64,000 nucleotides of DNA from an uncultured Collinsella sp. (GCA_902492235.1 CABUKS010000004.1:1-64000); one strand, 5' to 3'; positions 1-7,666 are shown, counted from the stretch's first letter. Notes: generated from the sequence alone by a model not told the origin. Translations and numbers: made by a program.

Positions 1-31
1 GGAGTACCGCAGGAAGCTTGGATACGCCTAG
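1..31 (+). CDS. possible 3' end of an upstream gene (partial)
   Basis: Frame 2 reads a short tail, EYRRKLGYA, and then a TAG stop at 29-31. It resembles a natural C-terminus, but nine residues cannot identify a family. The gene would lie to the left of the window. Confidence 0.2.
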   Translation, partial: EYRRKLGYA

Positions 32-68
32 GCGCGGTCCAAGAAATCGTCCGCACCCCCCTAGGTCA

Positions 69-95
69 CAAAACAGTCCCTATTTCACCGCAACT
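69..95. repeat. single arm of the TTGCGGTGGAATA palindromic repeat
   Basis: This 27-bp stretch carries AAACAGTCCCTATTTCACCGC and matches the right arm of the inverted repeats at 876-940, 13869-13982 and 16832-16898. No left arm is visible next to it, so it looks like a half copy. Confidence 0.6.
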
Positions 96-109
96 TATAT
101 GGGGATTGA

Positions 110-802
110 TTAGATGGCCGAGTCTTTGGACAGCTCAAAATAGTCGGGATGCAAGGCGATAACCGGACCTTGCTCTTCGGGCATCAGGTGCAGGTGTGTC
201 TCTGCCAGATAGCTCGCCGCGTCGGTATCGCCCCTCTTAATGGCCTCGAGAATCCGGCGATGCTGCCGACGAATCGGCTCCCAATCCAGATCCTGCGACA
301 CCATACGCAACCAGTTGTATCGCTCAAAATGCGTGTTGACGCTCTTCATCCAATCCCACAACATGTGACGACCGGCAATCTCAAAACATGTCTCATGGAA
401 CAGGTTATCCAGGTCAAAGAAACGGCGCGTTTCGCCATGGTCGAGCGACTCGGACTCGGTAAGAATCTGCTCAAGCCGCTGCTTTTGCTCGGGCGAGGCG
501 GCCGAACAGCATTTAATAAGCACGCTTCTCTCGAGCTTCTCGCGCAAAAAGCAGGCGTTTTCGGCGCGTTCCATGCTGATCTTAGAGACGTAGGTGCCGC
601 TTTTGGGACGCGTTTCCACCAGCTCCTGCTCACGCAGGCGCACAAAGGATTCGCGAATGGGCGTGCGCCCGATCCCCGTCTCCTTTTCCAGACCAATCGC
701 CGAAAGGCGCGTGCCGGGCCTGAGCTCGGCGTAGATGATCTTGGACCGCAATGCGTTGTACGCCTGGTCTTGCAGGCTCTGATAATGCTGGTGCTGTTCC
801 AT
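110..802 (-). CDS. GntR family transcriptional regulator, FCD (FadR) subfamily
   Basis: Cytoplasmic DNA-binding protein of 230 aa. An N-terminal winged helix (about residues 10-75) includes the GntR recognition segment IGRTPIRESFVRLREQELV. The all-helical FCD effector domain follows (about 85-210), with the ligand-pocket signature DLDNLFHETCFEIAG. Family members usually sense small carboxylates or sugar acids. The frame stays open to 916, but the ATG at 802 is chosen because CGAGGG lies 7 bp upstream; the longer frame also runs into the repeat at 876-940. The ligand and targets cannot be read from the sequence. A perfect LacI-type palindrome at 965-980 lies in the divergent region to the right. 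Confidence 0.85.
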   Translation of the reverse strand: MEQHQHYQSLQDQAYNALRSKIIYAELRPGTRLSAIGLEKETGIGRTPIRESFVRLREQELVETRPKSGTYVSKISMERAENACFLREKLERSVLIKCCSAASPEQKQRLEQILTESESLDHGETRRFFDLDNLFHETCFEIAGRHMLWDWMKSVNTHFERYNWLRMVSQDLDWEPIRRQHRRILEAIKRGDTDAASYLAETHLHLMPEEQGPVIALHPDYFELSKDSAI

Positions 803-875
803 AAAGCCCTCGGATAAGTCCTCGGTTAGTCGAATACCACCATGCAATACTATCGCATCCCCCGCCCCCTCATAA

Positions 876-940
876 GTTGCGGTGGAATAGTTCCTGTTCA
901 AGGCCTTCAGCAGCAAAAACAGGAACTATTCCACCGCAAC
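876..940. repeat. perfect 23-bp inverted repeat (palindromic repeat copy)
   Basis: The arms at 876-898 and 918-940 are exact reverse complements with a 19-nt loop. Each outer end carries GTTGCGGTGGAATAG. Related copies lie at 69-95, 13869-13982 and 16832-16898. No T-run follows, so it does not look like a terminator. Confidence 0.85.
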
Positions 941-964
941 TACAGCCAACGAGTTGTTGCGATT

Positions 965-980
965 AGGTGAACGTTCACCT
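965..980. promoter_or_regulatory. LacI-type operator, perfect palindrome
   Basis: AGGTGAACGTTCACCT is a perfect 16-bp palindrome with the same core as the sites before dhuD, GH105, GPH and uxaC. It lies between the divergent GntR gene and the YczE-like gene, so either could be its target. Confidence 0.7.
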
Positions 981-1018
981 TTTTATTGTTTTTCTCTTCG
1001 CAAATAAAATCCCGTGCG

Positions 1019-1263
1019 TATACTTAGGCTCAAACGAAACCGATTTCGTTGAGCGTGGGCAATAGGATGCTAAGACACACCCTACCATCTTGGCATCTTA
1101 TCGCCCACGCAATGCCATTTGCTTTCTTCCCGTCTCGTTGGACCTTTAGTCCCATTCCGGCACAGCGAGATACTTCCTAGACGACTGACCGTGGGGCCGG
1201 CTTTTCTGCTTTTGCAGCAGTGCCTCCGATAACCCTCTTTTGCCGGCCCGGGTCAGCTTTTTC
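1019..1263 (+). promoter_or_regulatory. structured 5' leader with intrinsic terminator before the YczE-like gene
   Basis: A possible -10 (TATACT) lies at 1019-1024. A palindrome AACGAAA-N4-TTTCGTT follows at 1033-1050 and could be a hairpin or a LacI-type operator. Arms 1053-1074 and 1089-1110 form a 22-bp stem with three mismatches. CTGACC (1185-1190) plus GGGCCGGC (1194-1201) pair with GCCGGCCC (1242-1249) plus GGTCAG (1251-1256). The T-run at 1258-1262 makes this last hairpin an intrinsic terminator ending about 27 nt before the start codon. The arrangement suggests transcription attenuation or a riboswitch. I do not recognise a known riboswitch class in it. Confidence 0.5.
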
Positions 1264-1289
1264 ACACAACCGAAAGGACGGGTAGCAAC

Positions 1290-1970
1290 ATGCGACCGCT
1301 CATCATCATGCATGGCGAGAACATCGACTGGTGCCATACCGTCATCAGAATGCTGATGTATCTTGTGGGCGTTGCAGTACTGGCACTCGGTATGAGTCTC
1401 CAGACGGCATCCGGCCTGGGCGTCGCCGCGCTCACGTGCTTTGCCACAACCCTATCCATGCTCACTGGCAAGACGCTCGGCTTTTGGATCACCGCAACCT
1501 ACGTCGCCTACATCGTGGCGCAATTAGCCATCTTGCGAAGCGAGTTCCAGCCGCGCATCCTGCTCGAGTTGTTCTTCTCAACGCTGATTGGCGGCTTGAC
1601 CGACCTCTTCATGGCGGTCAACCCACTGCATCCCACGGCACTCCCCACACAGATTGCGACCATGCTGCTCTCCCTCGCTGTCACCGCATTTGGCGTAAGT
1701 CTCGTCGTCAACATGGGCGTTGTCCCCAACGCGCCCGACGGCTTGGTGCAAGTCATTGCCGAAAAGCTTAAACGCCGCTTTGGTGACGTAAAAGTCGTGT
1801 TTGACTGCTCACATGTCGCCGCCTCGCTCGCGTTGTCGCTGATCTTTATGTACAACCTGGGCGGCTTTGGCGTCATGACCGCCATCTCGGCACTGTTCCT
1901 GGGCCATGTCATCAACGTCGCCAACAAGCTGTTCGCCCAGCGCTTTATCCGCGCGGCATTCGGGAAATAG
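1290..1970 (+). CDS. YczE/DUF6198-like integral membrane protein
   Basis: 226 aa with about five hydrophobic helices (roughly residues 20-40, 45-65, 70-85, 115-140, 170-210). The conserved-looking MSLQTASGLG and VPNAPDGLV segments suggest the YczE/YitT-like family of membrane proteins of uncertain function. It would sit in the cytoplasmic membrane; no substrate can be inferred. The ATG at 1290 is preceded by GAAAGGACGG, about 10 bp away. A second in-frame ATG at 1308 is possible. The gene stands alone, and the upstream leader with its own terminator is its most distinctive feature. Confidence 0.65.
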   Translation: MRPLIIMHGENIDWCHTVIRMLMYLVGVAVLALGMSLQTASGLGVAALTCFATTLSMLTGKTLGFWITATYVAYIVAQLAILRSEFQPRILLELFFSTLIGGLTDLFMAVNPLHPTALPTQIATMLLSLAVTAFGVSLVVNMGVVPNAPDGLVQVIAEKLKRRFGDVKVVFDCSHVAASLALSLIFMYNLGGFGVMTAISALFLGHVINVANKLFAQRFIRAAFGK

Positions 1971-2000
1971 CACCACCGTAAGAACCCGCAAACAGCGCGA

Positions 2001-2090
2001 TACTTTGCTATATCTCACTATACTTTGCTATATCTTGCTATACTTTGCTATATCTTGCTATACTTTGCTATATCTTGCTATATCTTGAGC
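2001..2090 (+). repeat. tandem 10-bp repeat array
   Basis: Eight consecutive 10-mers alternate TACTTTGCTA and TATCTTGCTA with one degenerate unit at 2011-2020 (TATCTCACTA). A partial ninth unit at 2081-2090 runs into the ATPase ribosome site. The period equals one DNA helical turn. The array fills the whole space before the ATPase gene. Confidence 0.9.
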
Positions 2091-2103
2091 AAAGGTGGCT
2101 CAC

Positions 2104-3195
2104 ATGCAAACAAACCCTTTTAAGCCCACAGCAGGTAAAACACCTCCCACGATTATCGGCCGCGAAGATGTACTTGAAGAATTCAGTGAGGGCCTCGTCA
2201 ACGGGCCTGGTGCCCCTGGGCGCCTAATGCGCATAGCCGGCGTCCGTGGAACGGGCAAGACGGTCCTCCTTGACGAGTGCTCACGTTTGGCGCAAAGCCG
2301 TGGCTGGACGGTCATAAAAGAAGTCGCAACCGAGGGACTTTGCCAACGCATTCTCGAACAGCTGCAGCCCAAATTCCAGGCCAAACACGCCAGATTTGAG
2401 CCCACCGTAGCTGGCATATCCATCGGCAGCATAGACATTGAGCGAATCGGTCCATCGCTACGCGACGCCATGAGACAGACAATATCCAAGAATGAAAATG
2501 GCCTGCTCATCACTCTCGACGAGGTTCAAGACGCAGAGCTCGATGAGGTCCGAACGCTCTCCATTGCGATTCAGCAGGTTATCGGCGAAGACCTTGATAT
2601 AGCCTTTGTTTTTGCGGGGCTGCCTTCGATGATTGAAAGCATCATCAACGGAAAGACACTTACGTTTTTGCGCCGTGCCCTCCCCTTTGACCTGAAGGCT
2701 GTGGCAGTAACCGAAGTGTCGTACTCCCTCGAGGAAACCATTGAAACGTCTGGCATGGAGTTGCAGCCAGGTATTGCCGGCCAACTTGCCGAGGCAACGC
2801 AAGGTCATCCTTTCATGATCCAACTCGTTGGATACTACGCATGGCAGTTGGCAAGACGCGCACATACACCGATTATTGGAGAAGAAGAAGCCGAGCGCGG
2901 CATTGCAACGGCACGCGAACGCTTCTGTGCCATGGTGATTGAGCCCGCGCTACAGCGCATTCCGCCCACGTGCATCGCTTATCTGCTGAGCATGGCATCT
3001 TTGGGGCAGACGAGCTCGACCAGCATGGTTGCCGATGCCCTAAACAAAACGCCTCAACAGGTGAGTTCCGTCCGCAGCCGCCTGTTAAGAGAATCGATTA
3101 TCGAGGCTCCCTCGTACGGCAAGGTCTCATTTGCCATCCCCTACATGCGCGACTACCTCTACGAGCACAAAGCCGAACTGGAAGTTGAACTGTAG
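2104..3195 (+). CDS. AAA-type ATPase, STAND/ORC-like orphan
   Basis: 363 aa, soluble. Walker A GVRGTGKT is at about residues 46-53 and Walker B LLITLDE at about 135-141. A lid-like region with TQGHPFMIQLVGYYAW follows, and the C-terminus ends in a winged-helix-like segment (about 275-345). The order matches AAA_16-like ATPases that pair a P-loop domain with a DNA- or partner-binding winged helix. I cannot assign a specific function. The ATG at 2104 follows AAAGGTGG with good spacing; a GTG at 2095 lies inside that ribosome site. No partner gene adjoins it. Its setting between a repeat array and a decayed integrase suggests acquired DNA. Confidence 0.75.
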   Translation: MQTNPFKPTAGKTPPTIIGREDVLEEFSEGLVNGPGAPGRLMRIAGVRGTGKTVLLDECSRLAQSRGWTVIKEVATEGLCQRILEQLQPKFQAKHARFEPTVAGISIGSIDIERIGPSLRDAMRQTISKNENGLLITLDEVQDAELDEVRTLSIAIQQVIGEDLDIAFVFAGLPSMIESIINGKTLTFLRRALPFDLKAVAVTEVSYSLEETIETSGMELQPGIAGQLAEATQGHPFMIQLVGYYAWQLARRAHTPIIGEEEAERGIATARERFCAMVIEPALQRIPPTCIAYLLSMASLGQTSSTSMVADALNKTPQQVSSVRSRLLRESIIEAPSYGKVSFAIPYMRDYLYEHKAELEVEL

Positions 3196-3215
3196 AAACG
3201 GCAACTGCCCTGCAA

Positions 3216-3370
3216 GACGAAAACCGTTTTCGTACGGATTTAAAGCAGACGTAAACGATTTTCGTCTTGATTTGCGTACGGAATTAAGACGTAAATTGCG
3301 CTTTCGTACGCTTATTACCAGACGCAAATTGTTTTCGTCCGGCCATGCGTCCCCAATCTAGACGAAAAGA
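3216..3370. repeat. degenerate palindromic repeats after the ATPase gene
   Basis: Units starting GACG[A/T/C]AAA begin at 3216, 3248, 3288, 3321 and 3361, so spacing alternates 32, 40, 33, 40 bp. Several units are near-palindromes of the form GACGNAAA-N4-TTTTCGTC. They follow the ATPase stop codon at once. Confidence 0.65.
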
Positions 3371-3395
3371 GCCCCGAGCTCGTATTGAACTGCAT

Positions 3396-3796
3396 CCCAA
3401 TTCTTGGACGGGCGCCGATGCCCTGATCTCTGCCATGTCGAGGTGCGAGATCAAATCCTTGGCGCGCTCGCCGGAGTGGTATGCCTTGTTCGGCGCCACC
3501 TTCCTGTAGAGCTTCTTGAGCTTCGTCTTCCCCTTGTTGCCCGGCGGCATCTCCGTCTCAGGTGGCAGCCCTAGGAAGGACAGGACGCCGGGCAGGTCGC
3601 ACAGCATCACGTCCTCGATGTCGGCCTTGGCCGCCAGGTCGACGACTCTCTGCGCTGTCGGCGAGATGTTCGGGGTGCTGCTACCGCCCGCTGGTTCGGA
3701 AGCTGGCGGGCAGTAGCGGGCAGTAGCGGGCAGTAGCGGCAGTAGCGGTGTGGCTCGATAGGCCCGAATATCCGTAAGGAAGGTGCTCGCTCTCAT
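3396..3796 (-). CDS. doubtful hypothetical fragment
   Basis: An open frame on the minus strand contains a protein-like stretch (DLPGVLSFLGLPPETEMPP, then KLYRKVAPNKAYHSGERAK). Its start runs through the GCAGTAGCGG tandem repeat and its tail through the repeats at 3216-3370. I recognise no family. It may be a remnant of the same decayed element as the integrase. Confidence 0.2.
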
Positions 3797-4648
3797 ATGT
3801 GCTGATATGCCTCGCCTCGCGAACCTTGGGATGCTTCCTGAGGTAATCCCTCAATTCGAGCCACTCTTTATGCTCATAACGCTTCGAAATCGTTTCCCCG
3901 TCGACAGTTTCCTTCACATAATGGTATGTTCGAACGCCTTCGAACTTGCCGAACCCGTTCTCGACGCTGAAGTTTCTGAACCAGCGCGAAAACCCATTCA
4001 GGTCCATGAAGTTGACTTGGGGATGCCTGTCTTTCGTTCGTTCGAATGAGTGGACGAGCGAAGTGCCTTTGACTTGTTCCAGGCCGCAGGCTTCCATTTC
4101 GCGGGCCTGCTCCTTTTTCCAGAATTCGAGATACGACGTCAGCGTCTCGCTTATCGAGATCCTCCGCACGCTTTTCTTGCTTTTGGGCGAGCGAACGCTT
4201 CGATCGACCGCGAACTGCTGCTCAATGAGGATGCTTCTGTTCTCGACGGAGACATCGGACCACGTCATCCCGAGGGCTTCTGCCCTTCTCATGTCGGTGT
4301 CGAGCATGAGCATCACGCATGTGATGTGCGCGTCCGGTTCTCGATTGAGTAGGATGTCGAGTAGGCGAGCGGCGTGATGATTCCTTCGCGGTTGTCGTGG
4401 AACTTTTTTGCGTACGAGCCGACGGTGTCCCTCGATTTTTGGACGTAGGTGCCGCTGTTGAGTTCTGCCTTGTAGGCTTCGAGTGCGGCGTCGACCTCTC
4501 GGCTTTTGGTGGTATGCATGGTCTGCCACGGCGAATAGCGGTATTTGCCCGTGACCGGATCCTTGCCGAGGCTGTGACGGTAGCGCCACGTGTATTTGTC
4601 GCGGCGTTGCTTCGTTCCTTTGCCTATGACGAGAGGTCGGTCGTTCAT
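3681..4648 (-). pseudogene. decayed tyrosine recombinase (phage-type integrase)
   Basis: The start (ATG 4648) gives an N-terminal arm-binding segment with GKDPVTGKYRYSPWQTM and KSREVDAALEAYKAELNSGTY. That frame stops at 4313. Another frame then carries the catalytic domain start LLDILLNREPDAHITCVMLM followed by DTDMRRAEALGMTW, which contains the first catalytic Arg. The join near 4365-4385 removes most of the core-binding domain and shifts frame. The distal HxxR box and nucleophilic Tyr are not found; the C-terminus dissolves into the 3711-3748 repeat. It lies next to a tRNA 3' scar at 4930-4974, the normal place for an integrase. It is almost certainly inactive. Confidence 0.75.
3711..3748. 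repeat. tandem GCAGTAGCGG-type short repeat
   Basis: Four copies of CAGTAGCGGG or CAGTAGCGG lie head to tail (3711-3720, 3721-3730, 3731-3739, 3740-3748). The mixture of 9- and 10-bp units changes reading frame through the broken 3' end of the integrase. Confidence 0.8.
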
Positions 4649-4721
4649 CGTGTTCCTTGCCTGAAGTGCCTGAGAATCGCGCTCGGTTGCGCGGAATGGC
4701 GCAAAGGGCTGGGGCGGGTGG

Positions 4722-4773
4722 GCATTACCCTTGGTGGTGGGCCCTGCGTGGGGTCACACCCCAAGGGTAATGC
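4722..4773. repeat. 13-bp inverted repeat upstream of the integrase
   Basis: GCATTACCCTTGG (4722-4734) is exactly complementary to 4761-4773, with a 26-nt spacer. It lies between the integrase start and the tRNA scar and may be a remnant of a promoter or recombination control site. Confidence 0.5.
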
Positions 4774-4800
4774 TCCGCCTGACCGCTTTCAAGCTCGTTG

Positions 4801-4900
4801 TGGGTCGAATTTGGGTCGAATTATTCCGCGTACTTTTCTTTCGTAAATCTATGAAAACATCAAATGACCTGGAGTTATATTGACTTCAATTTGGGTCGAA
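4801..4900. repeat. three direct TGGGTCGAA repeats near the att scar
   Basis: TGGGTCGAA occurs at 4801-4809, 4812-4820 and 4892-4900, all in the same orientation, within 130 bp of the tRNA fragment. Integrase arm-type sites often look like this, but the role is inferred. Confidence 0.45.
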
Positions 4901-4929
4901 ATGTCTGAATGAAACAACGTCGTAGCGAC

Positions 4930-4974
4930 CTCATAACCCGAAGGTCGGTGGTTCAAATCCGCCCCCCGCGACCA
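4930..4974 (+). other. 3' fragment of a tRNA-Met gene (att scar)
   Basis: From CTCATAACCCGAAGG in the anticodon loop through the T-arm GGTTCAAATCC to the encoded CCA, this is the 3' part of a tRNA with anticodon CAT. No matching 5' half precedes it: the bases before 4930 cannot pair with the CCCGA anticodon arm or the acceptor 3' strand. This is the classic product of integration into a tRNA gene. An intact donor tRNA is not in the window. Confidence 0.75.
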
Positions 4975-4983
4975 TGAAACTTC

Positions 4984-5015
4984 AGGTCGGAAGCATAAAA
5001 GCTCCCGACCTTTTT
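4984..5015 (+). terminator. intrinsic terminator after the tRNA fragment
   Basis: AGGTCGG (4984-4990) pairs with CCGACCT (5005-5011), followed by TTTTT. It was probably the original tRNA terminator. From here to 5233 I see no gene. Confidence 0.7.
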
Positions 5016-5233
5016 CTTTGTCTAGGGGTTTCGGCATCTCTCGTTCTTTGGGTACCTCGAGGCGGGCAATCAGATAGATGCTTACGAGTATCATAGGGTC
5101 TTTTTACGTCGCGGTCGTGTCTCGTACTGGTGCGCCGCTCTTTGTGGGACGTGTCACTTTGCCATAGGTTGTCCGGCGGCGGGGCGCAGGTCGTTCCCCG
5201 TGGCGTCGCTCCTTTCGACGCTACGCTGCCTGG

Positions 5234-5542
5234 CTACTCGTTCCACTGGTGCTTTTTCATGTCGACGCAGCCGTTGTCTCGGAAGGCGACTCCTTCCTCC
5301 GTCAGTAGTGCTCGCTGGTCGGGAAAGTTTGGCGCGAGGCGTCCCGCGTGGTTGACGACGCGGTGGCAGGGATAATCGCCGTAGCGATCCGCCTCGCTCA
5401 GCACCGCTCCGACCAGGCGAGAGTTTTTCTCCCTGCCGATGAGGCGCGCTATCTGACCGTACGAGGCGACGCATCCCGCCGGAATCTCTGCCACGACGGA
5501 GAGAATCTCATAAACCAAATCTTCGTCCAGGACTTTTCCCAT
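5234..5542 (-). CDS. MGMT family protein (short alkyltransferase-type)
   Basis: 102 aa, the size of the alkyltransferase-like (ATL) proteins and of the C-terminal domain of O6-alkylguanine-DNA alkyltransferase. It has the helix-turn-helix segment ASYGQIARLIG and the active-site motif PCHRVV with Cys59. True ATL proteins have Trp in place of this Cys, so this protein keeps the residue needed for alkyl transfer but lacks the N-terminal domain of Ogt/Ada. It probably binds alkylated guanine in DNA, either to repair it or to flag it. The ATG at 5542 follows GGGAG. It is a single gene, with about 170 bp of non-coding sequence between it and the CBS gene. Confidence 0.85.
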   Translation of the reverse strand: MGKVLDEDLVYEILSVVAEIPAGCVASYGQIARLIGREKNSRLVGAVLSEADRYGDYPCHRVVNHAGRLAPNFPDQRALLTEEGVAFRDNGCVDMKKHQWNE

Positions 5543-5716
5543 CGTATCGCTCCCGTGTTCGCTTTTGCCTTCGGGGGCGCGGCGCCGATCACCCGTGCTG
5601 CGATTTTCGCAGCTCCCCTTACCGAAGCATCGAGGGAAAGCGCGTGCGTGTCAAGGTTGTCTAGTCCAGTTGCTGGCTCGATGCCTCGAGATGTTCGCCT
5701 CAAGTGCGACCTGCCC

Positions 5717-6223
5717 CTATTGGAAAAGGATGCCGAAGATGTATTTGGTGATGGCGGAGCGGCGGATGACCCCCACGAGTTTGCCCTCGTCATCAACCAC
5801 AGGAAGCTTCTTGAACTTCTTCTTCGCCAGCAGCGCGGCGACGCGGGCGATGCTCTGCTCGGGACGGGCACACACTACCTGGCGCGTCGCGAAATCCATG
5901 ACGCAGCGATCCTTCAGGTCTTCGATGCGCTGCTCAAGGCTCTGATCGTCGAAGTACAGCATGGACGCGTCGCCGCCCGTGAAGATGGTGTGAGCGCGAT
6001 GCTGCGCGATGGCTCCCATGACATCGCCGTCGGAGATGAACCCGACCACCTGGTTGCGCTCATCGATTACGGGCATGCTGCTCACCTCGTTTTCGGCGAG
6101 CATGCGCACCACGTCGGAAATCGTGCAATCCTGCGTGCAGGTGAACGGCTCTTCAATCATGATGCTCGAAACGGGCGTCCCCTCGAGCTCGAGCGGGATG
6201 CGCTCGGACAGAATCTCGGACAT
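5717..6223 (-). CDS. tandem CBS-domain protein
   Basis: 168 aa with two CBS modules, about residues 14-75 (MIEEPFTCTQDCTISDVV, then MPVIDERNQVVGFISDGDV) and about 105-165 (FATRQVVCARPEQSIARV, then LPVVDDEGKLVGVIRRS). CBS pairs bind adenine nucleotides and act as energy or ionic sensors. No enzymatic or transport domain is attached. Its start lies 3 bp after the stop of the MFS gene upstream, so the two are co-transcribed and the CBS protein may modulate or report on that transporter. The partnership is inferred from position only. Confidence 0.85.
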   Translation of the reverse strand: MSEILSERIPLELEGTPVSSIMIEEPFTCTQDCTISDVVRMLAENEVSSMPVIDERNQVVGFISDGDVMGAIAQHRAHTIFTGGDASMLYFDDQSLEQRIEDLKDRCVMDFATRQVVCARPEQSIARVAALLAKKKFKKLPVVDDEGKLVGVIRRSAITKYIFGILFQ

Positions 6224-6226
6224 CGC

Positions 6227-7666
6227 TTATGCCTCCTTCGTTTTCGGTGCGGTTTTCTTGGTGCGCACGCTGAATATGGCGCAGATAAGGGAAACGAGGC
6301 CGATTGCCGCGCACACCTTGTAAGCGACGCCCGCGCCCACGGCGGTAGCTACTTGGATGCTCGCATCGACGCCGGCCGACGCGGTGACGCTTGTCATGAC
6401 CGTGATGATGAGCGCCGTGCACAAACCGCCGGCGACCTGGCGGCCGGTGTTCGCGATGGCGTTGCCGTGGGCGATCATGTCATTTTTCAAGGCATTGACA
6501 CCCCATGTGTTCACCGGCATGTTCGCGAGCGACTGGCCGGCGGACTGCAGCATGCAGAACAGCGCAACCACCAAGATGGGCGTGTTTACCGTCGAAAGCG
6601 AGAGCAGGAACAAGGCACCGGTCATGAGGGCCAGGCCGACGATCGAGATGGCACGCGGACCGAACTTGTCGAACACCACGCCGGAGATAGGGCTGATGAT
6701 GATGCCCACCGCCGCGGCGGGAAGCATGGCCATGCCGGTTTCGAAGGCCGAAGCGCCAAGCGAGGTTTGCAGCAGCAACGGCAACAGCGTGTTGGTGACC
6801 AGGCATGCGGCGTTGATGAGCGTGACGATGATGGCGGCCACGCGGAACTCGCGCGTCTTGAGCGTGCCCAGTTGAAGCAGCGGGTCCTCGATTTTGCCCT
6901 GGCGTACGACGAACAGCACCAAGCACACGACACCCGCGACGATCGAGCCGAGCACCACGGGGTTGCCCCAACCCATCGACGAGGCGCTCGAGAACCCGTA
7001 GAGAAGTCCGCCGAAGGCGATGGTGGAGAGGACGACCGAGGGCAGGTCGAGCTTGGGGTTCTTCAGCTCGCCCACGTTTTTCAGCATGAACACGCCCAGC
7101 ACCAGCACGAGAATTGCGAGGGGGACGATGGCGCCGATCATGGTGCGCCAGCCGTACGTGTCGATCACCGCGCCGCCTACGACGGGGCCGACCGCGGGAC
7201 CCGCCGACATGACGATGCCCGCCATGCCCATAGCCGTTCCTCGTTTCTCGACGGGGAACACCAGCATGGGAACCACCGAGACAAGCGGCATGAGCACGCC
7301 TGAGCCCGCCGCTTGCAACACGCGACCGATGATGAGGAACAGGAAATCAGGGGCTGCGGCGCACAGCAGCGTGCCCAGCGCGAACACCAGCGTCGCCCCG
7401 AAGAATAGCGCGCGGGTGCTGAACTTGTCGATAAGGAACGCCGAAACGGGGACCATGATGCCGCTCACCAGCGGGTATATGGACATGATCCACTGGGCAG
7501 TCGAGGCATCGATGGCGAAATCGGACATGATGACCGGCAGCGCAGGCGACATCACCGTTTGGTTCAGTAGCGCCAAGAAGGCACCCAGGACGACGACCGC
7601 GACGATGCGGATCTGGGTACCGGTAATGCGCCCATTGGCGGGCGCGACCGTACAATTATCAGACAT
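6227..7666 (-). CDS. MFS multidrug-type transporter, DHA2 (14-TMS) family
   Basis: 479 aa, hydrophobic throughout with about 14 predicted helices. It has the DHA2-typical N-terminal ALLNQTVMSPALPVIMSDF segment, motif C-like GPAVGPVVGGAVID in helix 5, and DKFSTRALF in the loop 2/3 region. Relatives of the EmrB/QacA type export drugs or metabolites by proton antiport at the cytoplasmic membrane. The ATG at 7666 follows GAAGGAAG. It is the first gene of a two-gene unit with the CBS protein. The substrate is unknown. Confidence 0.85.
   Translation of the reverse strand: MSDNCTVAPANGRITGTQIRIVAVVVLGAFLALLNQTVMSPALPVIMSDFAIDASTAQWIMSIYPLVSGIMVPVSAFLIDKFSTRALFFGATLVFALGTLLCAAAPDFLFLIIGRVLQAAGSGVLMPLVSVVPMLVFPVEKRGTAMGMAGIVMSAGPAVGPVVGGAVIDTYGWRTMIGAIVPLAILVLVLGVFMLKNVGELKNPKLDLPSVVLSTIAFGGLLYGFSSASSMGWGNPVVLGSIVAGVVCLVLFVVRQGKIEDPLLQLGTLKTREFRVAAIIVTLINAACLVTNTLLPLLLQTSLGASAFETGMAMLPAAAVGIIISPISGVVFDKFGPRAISIVGLALMTGALFLLSLSTVNTPILVVALFCMLQSAGQSLANMPVNTWGVNALKNDMIAHGNAIANTGRQVAGGLCTALIITVMTSVTASAGVDASIQVATAVGAGVAYKVCAAIGLVSLICAIFSVRTKKTAPKTKEA

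Noticed and set aside
2001..2090. CRISPR array
   Set aside because: The units are contiguous 10-mers with no spacers and no cas genes nearby.
3216..3370. CRISPR array
   Set aside because: Repeats are degenerate palindromes with alternating spacing and no unique fixed-length spacers.
4930..4974. Intact tRNA-Met
   Set aside because: There is no 5' acceptor strand, D-arm or matching 5' anticodon-stem strand; only the 3' part is present.
4849..5094. Open frame of 81 codons over the tRNA scar on the minus strand
   Set aside because: It reads through the tRNA fragment and its terminator, so it is not a likely gene.
5348..7303. Open frame of 651 codons on the plus strand
   Set aside because: It runs antisense through the alkyltransferase, CBS and MFS genes, and its composition is the typical low-complexity shadow of high-GC coding DNA.
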